NCBI GenBank assembly: GCA_029834535.1
Contig: JAQMWT010000324.1
Coordinates: 62,001-126,000, forward strand
DNA length: 64,000 bases
DNA from: Chrysophaeum taylorii
Lineage: Eukaryota; Sar; Pelagophyceae; Pelagomonadales; Pelagomonadaceae
Direction: 5' to 3'
Made by a program: the position numbers and the translations under genes. Shown here piece by piece: positions 9,838 to 21,800 of the stretch. The notes under the pieces are model-generated. The model saw only the letters and a program-made list of their open reading frames with translations, was not told the origin of the DNA and made no database searches. The first letter of the stretch is position 1, and every line of letters starts with the position of its first letter.

Positions 9838-10018
9838 GGACGTTGAATCAAGCCTTTCCTTGCTTTTTCAAACGACGATGCCCGCGCCAAATCTCCCAGC
9901 ACGCGGTCCGTAGAAATGCAATGCGAGGAGTCTTCTGGTGGGCAACACGAAATCGTCGAAGTTGAGGGACCATGCTCGAGAATCGTGCAAGGTCTTGGGT
10001 CTCAGTGGAATAAATGAC
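9838..10018. repeat. Segmental duplication, left copy (proximal part)
   Basis: This matches 27750-27930: GAAATGCAATGCGAGGAGTC, GGGCAACACGAAAT, CATGCTCGAGAATCGTGCAAGG and TGTCTCAGT. In the right copy the sequence runs on without a break. Here it is interrupted at ~10019 by a LINE 3' end. It marks the left boundary of the block that carries gene B. Confidence 0.7.
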
Positions 10019-10255
10019 GCAACTAACTAACTAACTAACTTCGGACCTCTCCCGGGCATGGGAGCCAGGCTGGGCCGGCAGTAGCCGGTCCAGGATCACA
10101 GAGCAAAAATCACACAGTTGGGGTAGAGGCGAGGGATGAAAGGACGTGGATGGCGGACCGCCACTGCGCGCGGTCTTGTGCGAGGTCGTGCCACGAGGTG
10201 AAGGGGATGTCGCATTTCCGGAGTGCCTTGGCGAGCGACCTCCCAGGACGACCAT
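10019..10255 (-). mobile_element. LINE 3' end inserted in the segmental duplication
   Basis: On the minus strand this reads WHDLAQDRAQWRSAI and then a 3' UTR ending in GGTCCGAAGTTAGTTAG, the (TTAG)n tail (10019-10040 on the plus strand as CTAA units). It is the same family as 3420-3850. The 3' UTR contains a CTCCC-loop-GGGAG hairpin just before the tail, shared with the SINE-like copy at 22685. The corresponding point in the other duplicate, near 27922-27932, is empty, so this insertion is younger than the duplication. Confidence 0.75.
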
Positions 10256-10959
10256 CTCGAGCCTACCTTCCTGAGAACAATCCTTCGACGACGTCGTCGC
10301 GAACTACATCTACATCTAAAGAGGGCAGGACTCCGGCACTTAGCGGGAAGCTTACGATTGCTCAGATGTTGATTACAGCCTGCTGTGTCGCTACTGGGGG
10401 CTTCGCGCATGTCGTTTCTGGGGCGCACGCGACGATGGCAGCGGCGCCTGCGTGGGCGACTTTTTACGCGACGTGCGGCCTGCGTCGAGACGTGTTGGGA
10501 AGATCGGCTCGTACCCCTGATCCGGAGGCGTACGCCACAGCTTCCCACGCCTCTTTAAGAGTCCGCACTTCGCAGAAATGGCCGCGTATATTGTTGCGTC
10601 TAAGCAACTTCCCCCACACTCCACGCCTTTTTATGCTGGCGTTCCTCATAACGACGACGCTTAATAAGGCTATACGTGCATAGGTCCGAGGGGGATTACT
10701 CTCATGCCGCAACCACCATCCCTCGATAAATACACGAACACGGAGACGTGGATACACGGTACGGCCTCATAGGTGCGCGGCGATGCGCGGAGCGTCCTTA
10801 TGGCGGTGTTCGTCGATGGGCGGGTGCACTCATACATGCGCCCGCATCATGCCCGTGAGCCAAATCGAAATCGGTGTCTTTGCCGAAAATGTCGCGTGGA
10901 GCCGCCGCCGGTTCCTCTTACTCTACGCCATTCAGTGGATTTCAGCGCTCGTCGATGCC
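10256..10959. repeat. Segmental duplication, left copy (middle part)
   Basis: This matches 27932-28620 closely: GAGCCTACCTTCCTGAGAA, GGAAGCTTACGATTGCTCAG, GATCGGCTC, ATAAATACACGAACACGGAG and CCAAATCGAAATCGGTGTC. No conserved protein is visible. Open frames exist on both strands but do not stay aligned between the two copies, so none is called. A 7-bp difference around 28380-28430 (ACGCGCACCTGG) is among several small indels. Confidence 0.65.
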
Positions 10960-12262
10960 GGCCGGCAGCCTCGTGTGCGTCCGGCACGCGTCGAGGCCAG
11001 CTGGAAGCCTCGCGCGCGTTCGGCGGGCGCGCGTCGATCGGCGGGCGCTAGTCGAGGCCGGCTGATAGCCTCGCGTGCGTTCGGTGGGCGCCCATCGAGG
11101 CCGGCCGGAAGCCTCGTGTTTTGGCAGGCGCGCGTCGATTGGCAGGCGCTAGTCGAGGCCGGCTGGTAGCCTCGGCGCAGTTCGGCGGGCGCGCTTCGAG
11201 GCCGGCTGGAAACCTCGCGTGAGTTTGGAGCGCGCGCGTCGAGGCCGGCTGGTAGCCTCGCGCGCATTCGGGGCGCGCGCGTCGAGGCCGGCTGGTAGCC
11301 TCGCACGCGTTCGGCGGGCGCGCGTCGAGGCCGGCTGGTAACCTCGCGCGCATTCGGCGGACGCGCGTCGAGGCAAGCTGGTAGCCTCGCACGCGTTCGG
11401 CAGGCGCGCGTCGATCGGCGGGCGCGCGTCGAGGCCAGCTGATAGCCTCGTGTGCGTTCGGTGGGTGCCCGTCAAGGCCGGTAGGGAGCCTCGTGTTTCA
11501 GCAAGCGCGCGTCGATGGGCAGGCGCTAGTCGAGTCCGGCTGTTAGCCTCGCGCGCGTCGAGGCCGTCAGGTAGCCTCACGCGCGTTTGGCGGGCGCGTG
11601 TCGAGGCCGGCTGGAAACCTCGCGTGAGTTCGGCGCGCACGCTTAGAGGACGGCTGGTAGCCTCGCACGCGTTCGGAGCGCGCGCGTCGAGGCCGGCTGG
11701 TAACCTCGCTTGAATTCAGCATGCGCGCGTCGAGGTCGGCTGGTAGCCTTGCGCGCGTTCGGCAACCGCTCGTCGAGCCAGCTTGTAGCCTCGCGCGCGT
11801 TTGGTGGGCGCGCGTCGAGGCCGGCTGGTAGCCTCGCACGCGCTCGGCGGGCGCGCGTCGAGGCCGGCTGGTAACCTCGCGCGCATTCGGCGGGCGCGCG
11901 TCGAGCCGGCTGGTAACCTCGCGCGCGTTTGGCGGGCGCGCGGGCGCGCGTCGGAGCCGGCTGGTAGCCTCGCGCGCGTTTGGCGGGCGCGCGTCGAGGC
12001 CGGCTTGTAGCCTCGCACGCGTTCGGCAGGCGCGCGTCGAGGCCCGCTGGAAGCCTCGTGTTTTGGCAGGCGCACGTCGATTGGCAGGCGCTAGTCGATT
12101 CCGGCTGTTAGCCTCGCGCGCGTTCGGCGGGCGCGCGTCGAGGCTGTCAGGTAGCCTCGCGCGTGTTCGGCAGGCGCGCATCGAGGCCGGCTGGTAGCCT
12201 CGCACGCGTTCGGCGCGCGCGCGTCGAGGCCGGCTGGTAACCTCGCGCGCATTCGGCAGACC
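10960..12262. repeat. GC-rich hairpin minisatellite upstream of gene B, ~30 units
   Basis: Units of about 42-44 bp with the core GTCGAGGCCGGCTGGTAGCC and CTCGCGCGCGTTCGGCGGGC are repeated about 30 times with point and length variation. Each unit can fold: CGAGGC pairs with GCCTCG around a GGCTGGTA loop. The unit is often a multiple of three, so both strands show long low-complexity frames (such as RARLPAGLDARPPNA). I regard these as artefacts. A shorter array of the same unit occupies 28625-29122 at the same distance from gene C. Confidence 0.85.
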
Positions 12263-12895
12263 AAGACGCTCGTCGGAGAGCGTCTCAAGGGACGGCGCTT
12301 TCGTCCAGCTTGTAGACGATGGTGTGATTTTTCTGCCGCGACGGCACCGCAGCGACGTCGGTGCTTCTCAGAAGCTGCTCTCGAAGCCCTCGTAAGCCAA
12401 CGAATACGACCGAACGGTAAAAATCGCGCCCAAATGAGGTCTTGCCATCAACAAAGCGTCGAGACCGGTAGCCCGAGTTAGGACTCGACCGACTGCTTCA
12501 GGCATCAGAGTCTACAGTCGCACGGCTCGCGCGAACGATGGATTAGTGGCAGGCTAGGATCAGCATCGTGACGCTTTCGGTCGCGAACATTGTGTTAAGA
12601 CTGTGAGTCAGCAGCAAGTCTACGTCAGTGCAATTATTTACAATATCATTTTATGGTAGATGACGTCTAGGGAAAGGTCTCGGCCGGCGACTGTGAGAGG
12701 AGCTCCGACTTGGCGATTTGGACACGGCGCGCGAAACTGACTCTTTTGGCTGCCGCCGCGAACGAAGGCGAGATAATCGCGAGGGACGAGTTAGTTTGGG
12801 CAAAAAATATCCCGCGAGTAGCGTGGTGACAAAGAAGATTGACCGCGGACGCGGAGCGACCTGGGGAGTTCGCTCGCGCCGCGCAGATTCAGACT
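12263..12895 (+). promoter_or_regulatory. Conserved 5' region of gene B
   Basis: About 630 bp between the minisatellite and the start of B match 29123-29754 before gene C. Conserved blocks include GGAGAGCGTCTCAAGGGACGGC, GACGTCGGTGCTTCTCAGAAGC, AACGAATACGACCGAACGG, TCGAGACCGGTAGCCCGAG, and near the gene GGCGCGCGAAACTGACNCTTTTGGC. It is the best candidate for promoter plus 5' UTR. The start region ends CAGATTCAGACT before ATG. No element can be named with certainty. Confidence 0.5.
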
Positions 12896-15800
12896 ATGGC
12901 GTATCTTGACATACGGGGAAAGGTATTTAAGGCGTCCAATAAAGCGGATCGGTCCTATTTTGAAGGCGAGAGGAATGATGATGACGAGCTACTGTTCGAG
13001 CATTCACTTAGCAAATCGTGGAAACCGGGGACTCACAAATACTCGAAAACCATCAGAGCCCCATCGGGCAAGGAAATCAACTACATCGAAGTTGTCGACA
13101 ATTTGAGAAACGGGACGAACGGAGACAGGCGCGTGGCTGTTGTAGCCAAAACTGTGGTCCGCGTGACGATTACGGGGGTCTTTGGGCGCGGAGTCAACTG
13201 GGACATCCGAGTTTATGCTCGTCCGACGCCAAATCCCACACCAGACCCGCCAAATCCCACACCAGACTCGCTAGAGCCCACACCAGACCCGCAAGAGCCG
13301 TACGCGCCTCTGTATTTTGACCTCGGGCAGTTCAAGGATTATCAAGGTTGCCGACCACCTTTAGCTGACGACTGGGCAGACGTGCCTCGCGAAAACCCGC
13401 CGGTCCTCTGCGTGGTCACGACTGCCGATCTCGAGTACGAGGCCGTGGTGGCGCGTCTCGAACCGGCCATTGGTCACGATGTCGTGCTCCAAGTCATGTG
13501 TAGGAGTGTGCCAATGCTCATTGGCAAACTCGGAAACTACCAAGTCGCGCTACTCCAAACTCACATGGGCGCGGACGACACCAAGAAGGCGCTGCTTCAG
13601 GTTCTTCCTAGTCTGTCGTCGGTCCGTTTGGTGCTGGCCATCGGTTTCGGCTACGGATTACATCCGGCGCTGGAAAGGACGCCAAAAGACGGACAGATGA
13701 TCGGAGACGTCATGGTCTCCGCGACGTGTTTCGATTTGTCGTCGTACAGGGCTACAGAAGGTACCATCTATCCACGAGGGGCCGTAACTCGGGTGAAAAG
13801 TGTGCTGGCCAACACCTTGAGCAAGCCGCTGTTCGAAGGATGGACTCGGAAGCTTTCAACAGGCGGCCGCCCGCGACCTCCCACCGTGCACGTCGGGACG
13901 TACCTATCACTCCCAGTACTCTTCGATAGTGAAGAACTTGCTCGTCCATTCGTTCAGGCTGCTGCCCACTACAAACCGATCGGTGGTGACATGGAGCTCT
14001 TTCAAATCATCAGTGCTATCGCTGAGCCAGGGCATCTAGCCACAGCTTGGTTAGCCATCAAATCGATCTGCGATTTCGGCGGTTTGATCAAGAAGTCCAA
14101 GGATGGTCAACCCCTAGCTGCGGCGACGGCTGTGGATTTTGCCTGCTACTTCTTATCGATCCCTGGACTGCTTGATCGACTGTTCGAACCTTCTCAGGAC
14201 AAGAATGATATGTTTCAGGAGATCAGCGGCTACATCGATGAGATGGAGCAACTTATTGAGGATTACGAAAACGAGTTGCAACCATTACCTCAGTATTATG
14301 AGATAAAACATGCGGACTTTGATATTGAAAATGCGTACTCACAAGCTCGCCGAACAATCACTTGGTTTAAAGGGACCGATGCAGCCAAACACAAGCAACA
14401 CGTCTCCGCAGACCGTCTGCAAACAATCAGGAAGCATAGAGACGCTCTCATGGGATTATGTTTCGAAGTGAGACAAAGGCCCCATCGAGCAGCAGCTCTG
14501 ATTTGTGTCGAGGATTTACGGACTGCGGCAAAAAGAATCTGCCCTCTGTTGAAACCACTCGGGAACATTTGTGTGCCAACGTATTATCGACCAGATGAGG
14601 AGGTGTTTGCAACAGTTCGAAATTCTCAACCTTTCGCGTGTTTACTCGTCGGTTGCTACGAAAAGGACGCCGATTTGACCGAGATGAAGAGACTTCGCCT
14701 CTGGAATTCAGCTGGGAAAGCACACGAGATGCAACCAAAGCACGTCGCTGATTTCATACAATCGGTGCGGCCCGTGTGCACTCTGCTCGTCGCCGACGAA
14801 TCGGACGACGATTTCGGTGCAGAACTTACGAATTGTCTTGAAGATGACATGTACTTGATCGCATGGAAGGGTAAAGTGACTCAGCCGCTCTACGAAAAAT
14901 TCATTGGGAGTTTCTTGCGACTCTGTCTGAGTGACACAACCGAAGGAGTTCTTGGGTGCGTAGAGTGCGCGTATGTCCGATCAGTGATTGAGTTGACTCA
15001 TGAACCTGGGGCGACTCGACCGGTTATACTGCATCCTTGCACTTCGAGAGTGACGGAACTCCTTTCCCAGAGCAGACTAGAAGAAATTCGCATCAAACTT
15101 TCAGGACCTAAGAACTTACTCAACACCGGTGAAGACCCTTCGCTGTTGAGAATAAAAACCCTCCTTTGTCGCGCAGTTGTCAACACGCGAAATTTTGAAC
15201 ACGAGGCAAGGATTGTCATTCACGGATTCGTGTACGAGCGCGACAAGGGCGAGCTAGAGAGACTACTTGATAATTTGGAATTCTTAAGTTTCGGCAAAGT
15301 TGAAGTTAACCGCTCCCCATCAAATGGCTCTCTCATTTTCACTTGTATCGTCTCGGATCTGAGCTGGTTCTGCGAATGGGGACGAAAGACTGCCGCTGAT
15401 CTGCAATCCAAGACACCGCGAACTTTTTGCATAACAGAAATAGCCATCACTGGACTCGTCGTCGAACGGTCAGCGTTAGAAATGTTGCAGAAAGATCGAG
15501 AAGTGGTTGAGCCGCTGTGCACGTCCGATTTTGAGGAAGAACGCTTGTTCGCTGGGCTCGTAAAGTCCAATTTGACGTTTGAAGAAATTGATCGAGTCGC
15601 TCTCTGTGTTCAGGGATGGTATTATGAAAAGCACGATCTCATCGCCACCGAAGGCGGCCGTTCGATCAACCTCGGAAGGAACCCGCAGACGCGCGCGTAC
15701 GATATTCTCAGTTCTGGAGAGGTTTCGCGCGTCACAGATGCGGACGTCAAGTACTTTCTCTCGAACCAAGTCACGAGCGTGAATCTTGTTGATTGTCTAA

Positions 15801-18800
15801 GCATCACGGACAGCGCGCTTCAGGCGATTGCTGCCAACTGTTCGAACCTCACAAATCTAAATGTCTCGGGGTGCGAGAATTTGACGGACTTTGCTCTGGA
15901 GGCGATTGCCGCCAACTGTTCGAACCTCACGAAGCTCAATGTCTCGGGGTGTGGGAAGTTGACCGACGACGTGCTCCATGCCCTCGCCGCCAATTGTTCG
16001 AACCTCACGAGTCTCGACGTCTCGGGGTGCGGGAAGTTGACGGGCGCCGAACTCAAGGCAATTGTCGCCAACTGTTCGAACCTAACGCGCCTCAAAGACG
16101 ACCCCGTACAGCGCGAGGAGGATGTTGCTACGACCAGGAAGGTAGTGCCTATGATCGCAACCGAAGGCGTCGGAGTGAAGGGAACCGCTGCCACCGCTCT
16201 CGCTTCCGGGCCGTCGTCCACCCATTTTGCGGAAGTCTTGGCAAAACGGAGACACCAAGACCATATCAAACGCAAGCAGCAAGAAGAACACCGACAAGAG
16301 CTTGAGCGCGAGAAGGTGGAACAAATGGAAAAGGTTGACGAGCTCATCATGACCGAGAAGAAGAGCCGTTTTCTGCTCAAGGAATTTAGTGCCCTGTTGA
16401 AGCGCGCCTTTGAACGCTTCGATGACGCTGCTGTTCAAAATGCCCGCGAGAAGGTGCTTGAGCTGATGGACGACACAAGTTCACTTGCATTGTGTGAAGA
16501 AGGCTTCGTCTTGCAGCTGCTCGTGGCGAGCTTTGCTGACGAAACCAAGACAATCGAAGCACTCCTAGAGAAGGCGCCAACTATCATCCACGAGACGTTG
16601 TCTGACGTCGGCGGCGCCTGTTGGGCGCTCTCGGCGCTTCACGTCTCAGCGATGCGCGGCAACTTAGAGGCCATCACGAAGCTGAAAAACATGAACGGCG
16701 ACTTCACCATCTCCGACGCGCGCAAGCGGACGCCGTTGCATCACGCCGCTGCTCGCGGCCACGCCAACGTGGTTTTGTACTTGGTGAAGTACTGCGGTGT
16801 CGATGTCAACGCCGTGGACTGCAGCGATCGGACAGCCTTGATGCACGCCAGCTACGAAGGGTTCCTCGACGTCGTCGTTTGTCTTGTTGACGTGGGAAAC
16901 GCTGATGTGAACGCCGGGTTCGATGACGACTATGGCGACGAAACTGCCATCGACTTAGCTATGTGTCGAGGCCACACCAGCGTCGTGAGATACTTGGAGA
17001 AGCGTGGGGCACGTCGACTCTCAAGACCAATCAAGATGAATACTAGCAGCGCCCCGATGATTACGCAGACTCTTCGCCTTGACTCTGTATACGTCGGAGG
17101 CGTGGGACGGACCGCAAGGGTTCGCCTGCCATCCTCTATCGCCGAAAATCGGAGCGACCAGCAAAGTTCGGACTTTGTCGCGATGTCAAGTGGCTGCGAG
17201 GACCTCGGATTTCGCGTCGATCAACGCGCGGCAAAAAAAAAAAATGTTGTTGCTGCTGAGAATCTCTGGGGCACGCGCCAGTCGTTTTCGGCCAAACACA
17301 ACCACGTCGTCGATTCTCTTCCCACGAAACCCACCAAAACCCAGCGTTCTCTCGGCGTCGGTAAGCTCGACGTGGGGTACCTCGTTCGCCTGCCCACGAC
17401 GGGCCGGCCCGTGTTTGAAGTCGTCGACTTCATCGCGCAAGGGGCTCATGGCGAAGTCTATGTCGTTCGATCGATGACTCGAGCTGCGGCGTCGTTTGCG
17501 ATGAAACGCGTCCGATCTGACGAGCTCCGAGGGGCTTCGGTCGCCGCGAAGAAGAAGAATAACATCGTGGAGGAAATTCGACTCTGTCGCGAGGCCTTGC
17601 TTATGGCCGAGCTCGGCACGCACCCTCACATCGTTTCGCTGCACTACTGCGTCGTGTCAGGCAGTAATGCAGAATTCTTGCTCTTCATGACGCTCGTCGA
17701 CGGGGCCCGCGACTTGGAGCGACTCGTCTCGAGCGGCGACCTTTACGACCGGGACACACGTCTCGTGCGCGCGTCAATCTTCTCAATACTTCAGCAATTG
17801 GCCTCGGCGCTTGCATTTTGTCACTCGCGAGGCGTTCTGCATCAAGACGTCAAGCTCGAAAACGTATTGGTCGACACCGTGGGTCGCGCCTATCTGGGGG
17901 ACTTTGGTCTCGCGCGCCACGGCGATGGGGTCGGCGCGCAGCTCCGAGCGCCGCTCGAGGGTTGCACACCGGCATACGCGTCCCCTGAAGTAATTGCGGC
18001 GCTCGACATACCGTCGGGTCAACCTCGCCGGGTCATACGGAGTGTTTCTCCCGCCGAGACTGATATTTGGGCGTTTGGAGTCGTCGCTTTACTCTTGTAC
18101 CATGGTGACGAGGAGGGGTGTCCCGAAATGCAGACGGCGCTCGAGAGTATCCAGACGCTGCAGGCACCAGAGGCAAGTTGGGGGCGGCTCGAAGTGCGCG
18201 CTTGGTTGCAAAAGCACTCGCTCTCCATTCAGGAGGACACACTCGACGGTGCAGCGCTATTCACATTGTCGCCGAACAACCTCCACGATGCTTTACCGTG
18301 GCTTCCAAAGAAACGAGATCGAGCACGATTGCGTCGGATGCTCTTGGCGCCACCTCCCGCCGTGAGCATTCTCCTTCGGCAATGTCTCGCCGCTCACATC
18401 ACCCAAAGACCAACCTGCGGCGCAGCTCTGCTCGAATTGATGCAGGTTCCCGCCACGTCGACAACTCATCATCATCCTGTGGAGGAGGATGTCGCAGGGA
18501 CGCTGCTCAATATTGGCCGAGCGGTGGTCGAGCTAGAGGATGTCGAACTTGCGTGCAGGGCACTCGAGGCTGCGGCAGCGAATGGCGGCGACGCGGCAGA
18601 ATGTTACTCGCTCATCGCGTGCGCGCACGTGCGCGCTGGCAGCTGCGAAGAAGCATTGGTGGCGTGCGACCGGGCTTTGAGCCACGACGCAGAGCACGGC
18701 GGTGCGCTTTTTGCCAAGGCGGAGGCAACGTATCGCCACGACTCCTCGGACTCGCTGTTTCTCGAAGTCGTACGCCGCGCGCAGCTGTATGATGCGAAGC

Positions 18801-21800
18801 TCTTTCCCGCACCGCGCGTAGAAAAGGGCGCCGTCGCCTACCTCGAGGCCGCCAAAGACGAAGCGGACTGGGCGCGCGATCCCGTCACCGACGACCGAGT
18901 CTCGGTGTCGAAGTGTGTGCGAAACCTCCCGCCAAAAGTCGTCTATCGACGCGACGTGAAGACCGATTTTCGGGGAGCGTCACCGTCCACGACGGCGGAG
19001 GGCTCGAGCGTTCGAGGAGCCCTCGCCGACGTCTTGCACACTGGCGAAGGCGTCGAGGCGGCGATGCGCACGGGTCGCGTTGTGATCGAGGGAGACGCGG
19101 GCTCGGGAAAGGGGTGGATTCTGCGCGCTGTCGTAGTTGCCCTGTGCAAGAAGCAACTCGATAATGTTTCGGGTGAATCGAGCGAGTCGGAATTCCTGCT
19201 CCCTTTGACCATCCCTCTTTCGAGCATCGAAGATCCCAGGAGCGACTGGGTCGGTCGCATGATCAACAATGTTCGAGAGGGTGGCGGTGGCGACGCCCTG
19301 CGAGCAGCGCGGATCGACCGACGTCTTGTTCTTTGTCTCGACGGCCTCGACGAAGTCGCGCCGACAACTCGACCGTCGCTCGTCGAGAAGATTGTCGAGT
19401 TCGCCCCAGGTTGTGCTCTGACTGTCATCACCTCGCGTCCGGCAGCTGGGAACATCGGCGATCTCGCGCCGCACGGCTTTGCTTTCCTTAGCATTGCTCA
19501 AGTCGATCGCAGACGCGTCGAGGCCCTTACGGGTATTCCTCCCGACATCGCGAGTTTCGTCGAGACTCCTCTAGCCCTCCGGCTCGCGTTGCTTGCCTTA
19601 TCTTCTCCTGGAGAATTGCAGACACCACCTGTTCTTCTTCGCGATCGTTCCGATTTGTTCCGCATCGCGGACGAGGGGTTCATGGCTCGCGCTTTGGCGT
19701 CGACGCGACAAGACGGAGCGCTCGCACTCGCGCGTGAAGTTCTCCAAGAGCGCGGCAGTGTGGAAGTGCGCGAGGTCCTCGAGCGGCTGGCGCTCGTGGC
19801 GCACCAGGATCGACGAACTTTGATTCAACGTGGCGATCTCGAGGGCCTAGGATCCCCCCGCTTGGCTGCGGCGGTCTGGAGCTTGGCGCGGTCGGGGCTG
19901 TTGCCTCCGTTCGCGCCGCGCGGGAGCAGCTCGGTTGCTTTCTTCCACCTGACGTTCCAGGAGTATTATGTCGCGCTCATCCTTGGCCTAGACAGCTTGC
20001 TTGTTGGCGACTTGTTCGACCTCGGCGACCCCTGGTGGCAATCACCCGCGCTCTTTGCGTTCCAGCTCGCGGAGCCTGGTGGACGCGAGAGTGCACTCGC
20101 CGCCCTCGCTCGGAAGATTCCCGCGATGCGTCTTGGCGAGACGGTCGAAGTCTTTTTGGAAGATTTTCGGAGTTATCGACCACATATTGTCGCTTCTTTG
20201 GACGAGTTCGGATCGAGTCGCAAAATTGGTGTCAAAGAATATTCGTGGTCTGAACAGACACAAGCCGTCTCCGTGGAACGCGTGCGGCGAGACGTGGCTG
20301 GAGTTGCTGCGTTCGCACGGCGCGCAGCCGCAGAAGGCGAAACTGCGCTCGTGGTTGGACTTGTGGATCACGGTGCCGACCTCATCACGACGGTCGATTC
20401 CACGACGAAAGATAGCTCGCTGCATGCGGCCGCTCGGTCTGGTAGGCCTGAGTGTGCTCGACTCTTGGTTCGTGCCGGCGCGTGGACGCGCTCTAAAAAT
20501 AAGTTTCGTTCTCGTCCAGTCGACCTCGCTTTCTCTCGCGTGGTCCAAGCCGACCAAAGAGCTGAGATGGTTCGTCTCTTTTGGCCACCAAAATGCGACG
20601 AGGACCTCGCCGCTCATCCTATCGTTCCAGAAGTTCTAGAGTGGCTCGACGCCAATCAAGCATTAGACGCGATTCCTAAAGACTGGGACGACGAAGTGCG
20701 TTTGTACGCGTTCGCTCAAGCGTGTCATCGAAGGCAAGTGCAAGCCGCCGCGACACTAGCGGCCTCCATCGACGCGAATGGTCGTTTCCCTGGCGGCGGC
20801 AATAGTAAACCGCTTCATTTCGCGGTCGTTAATTCGTGCATTCCTGCTGTGAGCGTGCTGCTCGAACGAGGCGCGCGATTGCACGACGGAATAGGCGAAT
20901 CAGCGTTGGAACTTGCTTCGAGATTGTATCGCACGGATGCTCTCTCGATGATGCTTCAAGACATGCAGTGCGACGAGCAAGCGCTCTTGTTGCATCCTGC
21001 TGCGCTGTTTGGGTTTATCGAGTGCGTCGAGCTGTTGGTCGAGAAGGGCGCCGACGTCGACAAAGCGGGGGCTAGAGATGGCGTGACCCCGCTTTACATG
21101 GCGTCTCTATACGGCCACGTCGAGTGCGTCCAGCTGTTGATCGAGAAGGGTGCCGACTTTGATAAAGCGCGGACCGACAGTGGCGCGACCCCGCTTTATG
21201 GGGCGTCTTATAACGGCCACGTCGAGTGCGTCCAGCTGTTGATCGAGAAGGGCGCTGACGTCGACAAAGCGCGGACCGACAATGGCGCGACCCCGCTTTA
21301 CGGGGCGTCTTATAATGGCCACGTCGAGTGCGTCCGGCTGTTGATTGAGAAGGGCGCCGACGTCAACAAAGCGCGGACCGACATTGGCGCGACCCCGCTT
21401 TTCATGGCGTCTGAGAATGGCCACGTCGAGTGCGTCCAGCTCTTGATCGATAAGGGCGCATATGTCGATAAAGCGAGGATGGACACTGGCGGGACCCCGC
21501 TTTTCATGGCGTCTAAGAACGGCGACGTCGAGTGCGTCCGTCTGTTGATCGACAAGGGCGCCGACGTCAACAAAGCATGTACCGACGATTGCGAAACCCC
21601 GCTTTACGTCGCGTCTCACAACGGCCGCGTCGAGAGCGTCCGGCTCTTGATCAGCAAAAACGCCGATGTGAACAAAGCGCGGACCGATGGCGCGACCCCG
21701 CTTCACGCGGCGTCTCGCAACGGCCACCTGGAGTGCGTGCAGTTTCTAATCGCGAAGGGCGCCGACATCAAAGCAAACACCTTCAATCATCGTACGCCTC

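Noticed and set aside
10960-12262. CRISPR array
   Set aside because: Units are contiguous variants without unique spacers, the genome is eukaryotic, and no cas genes are present.
10932-12288. Long minus- and plus-strand ORFs (such as repeats of RARLPAGLDARPPN) between 10.9 and 12.3 kb
   Set aside because: They arise because the minisatellite unit is close to a multiple of three and GC-rich. Both strands are open and composition is purely repetitive.
12839-12895. Start of gene B at 12839
   Set aside because: The codon there is TTG. The ATG at 12896 matches the start position of the paralogs.
21107-21727. 206-codon minus ORF over the ankyrin repeats of gene B
   Set aside because: It is the reverse reading of near-identical 99-bp ankyrin units.
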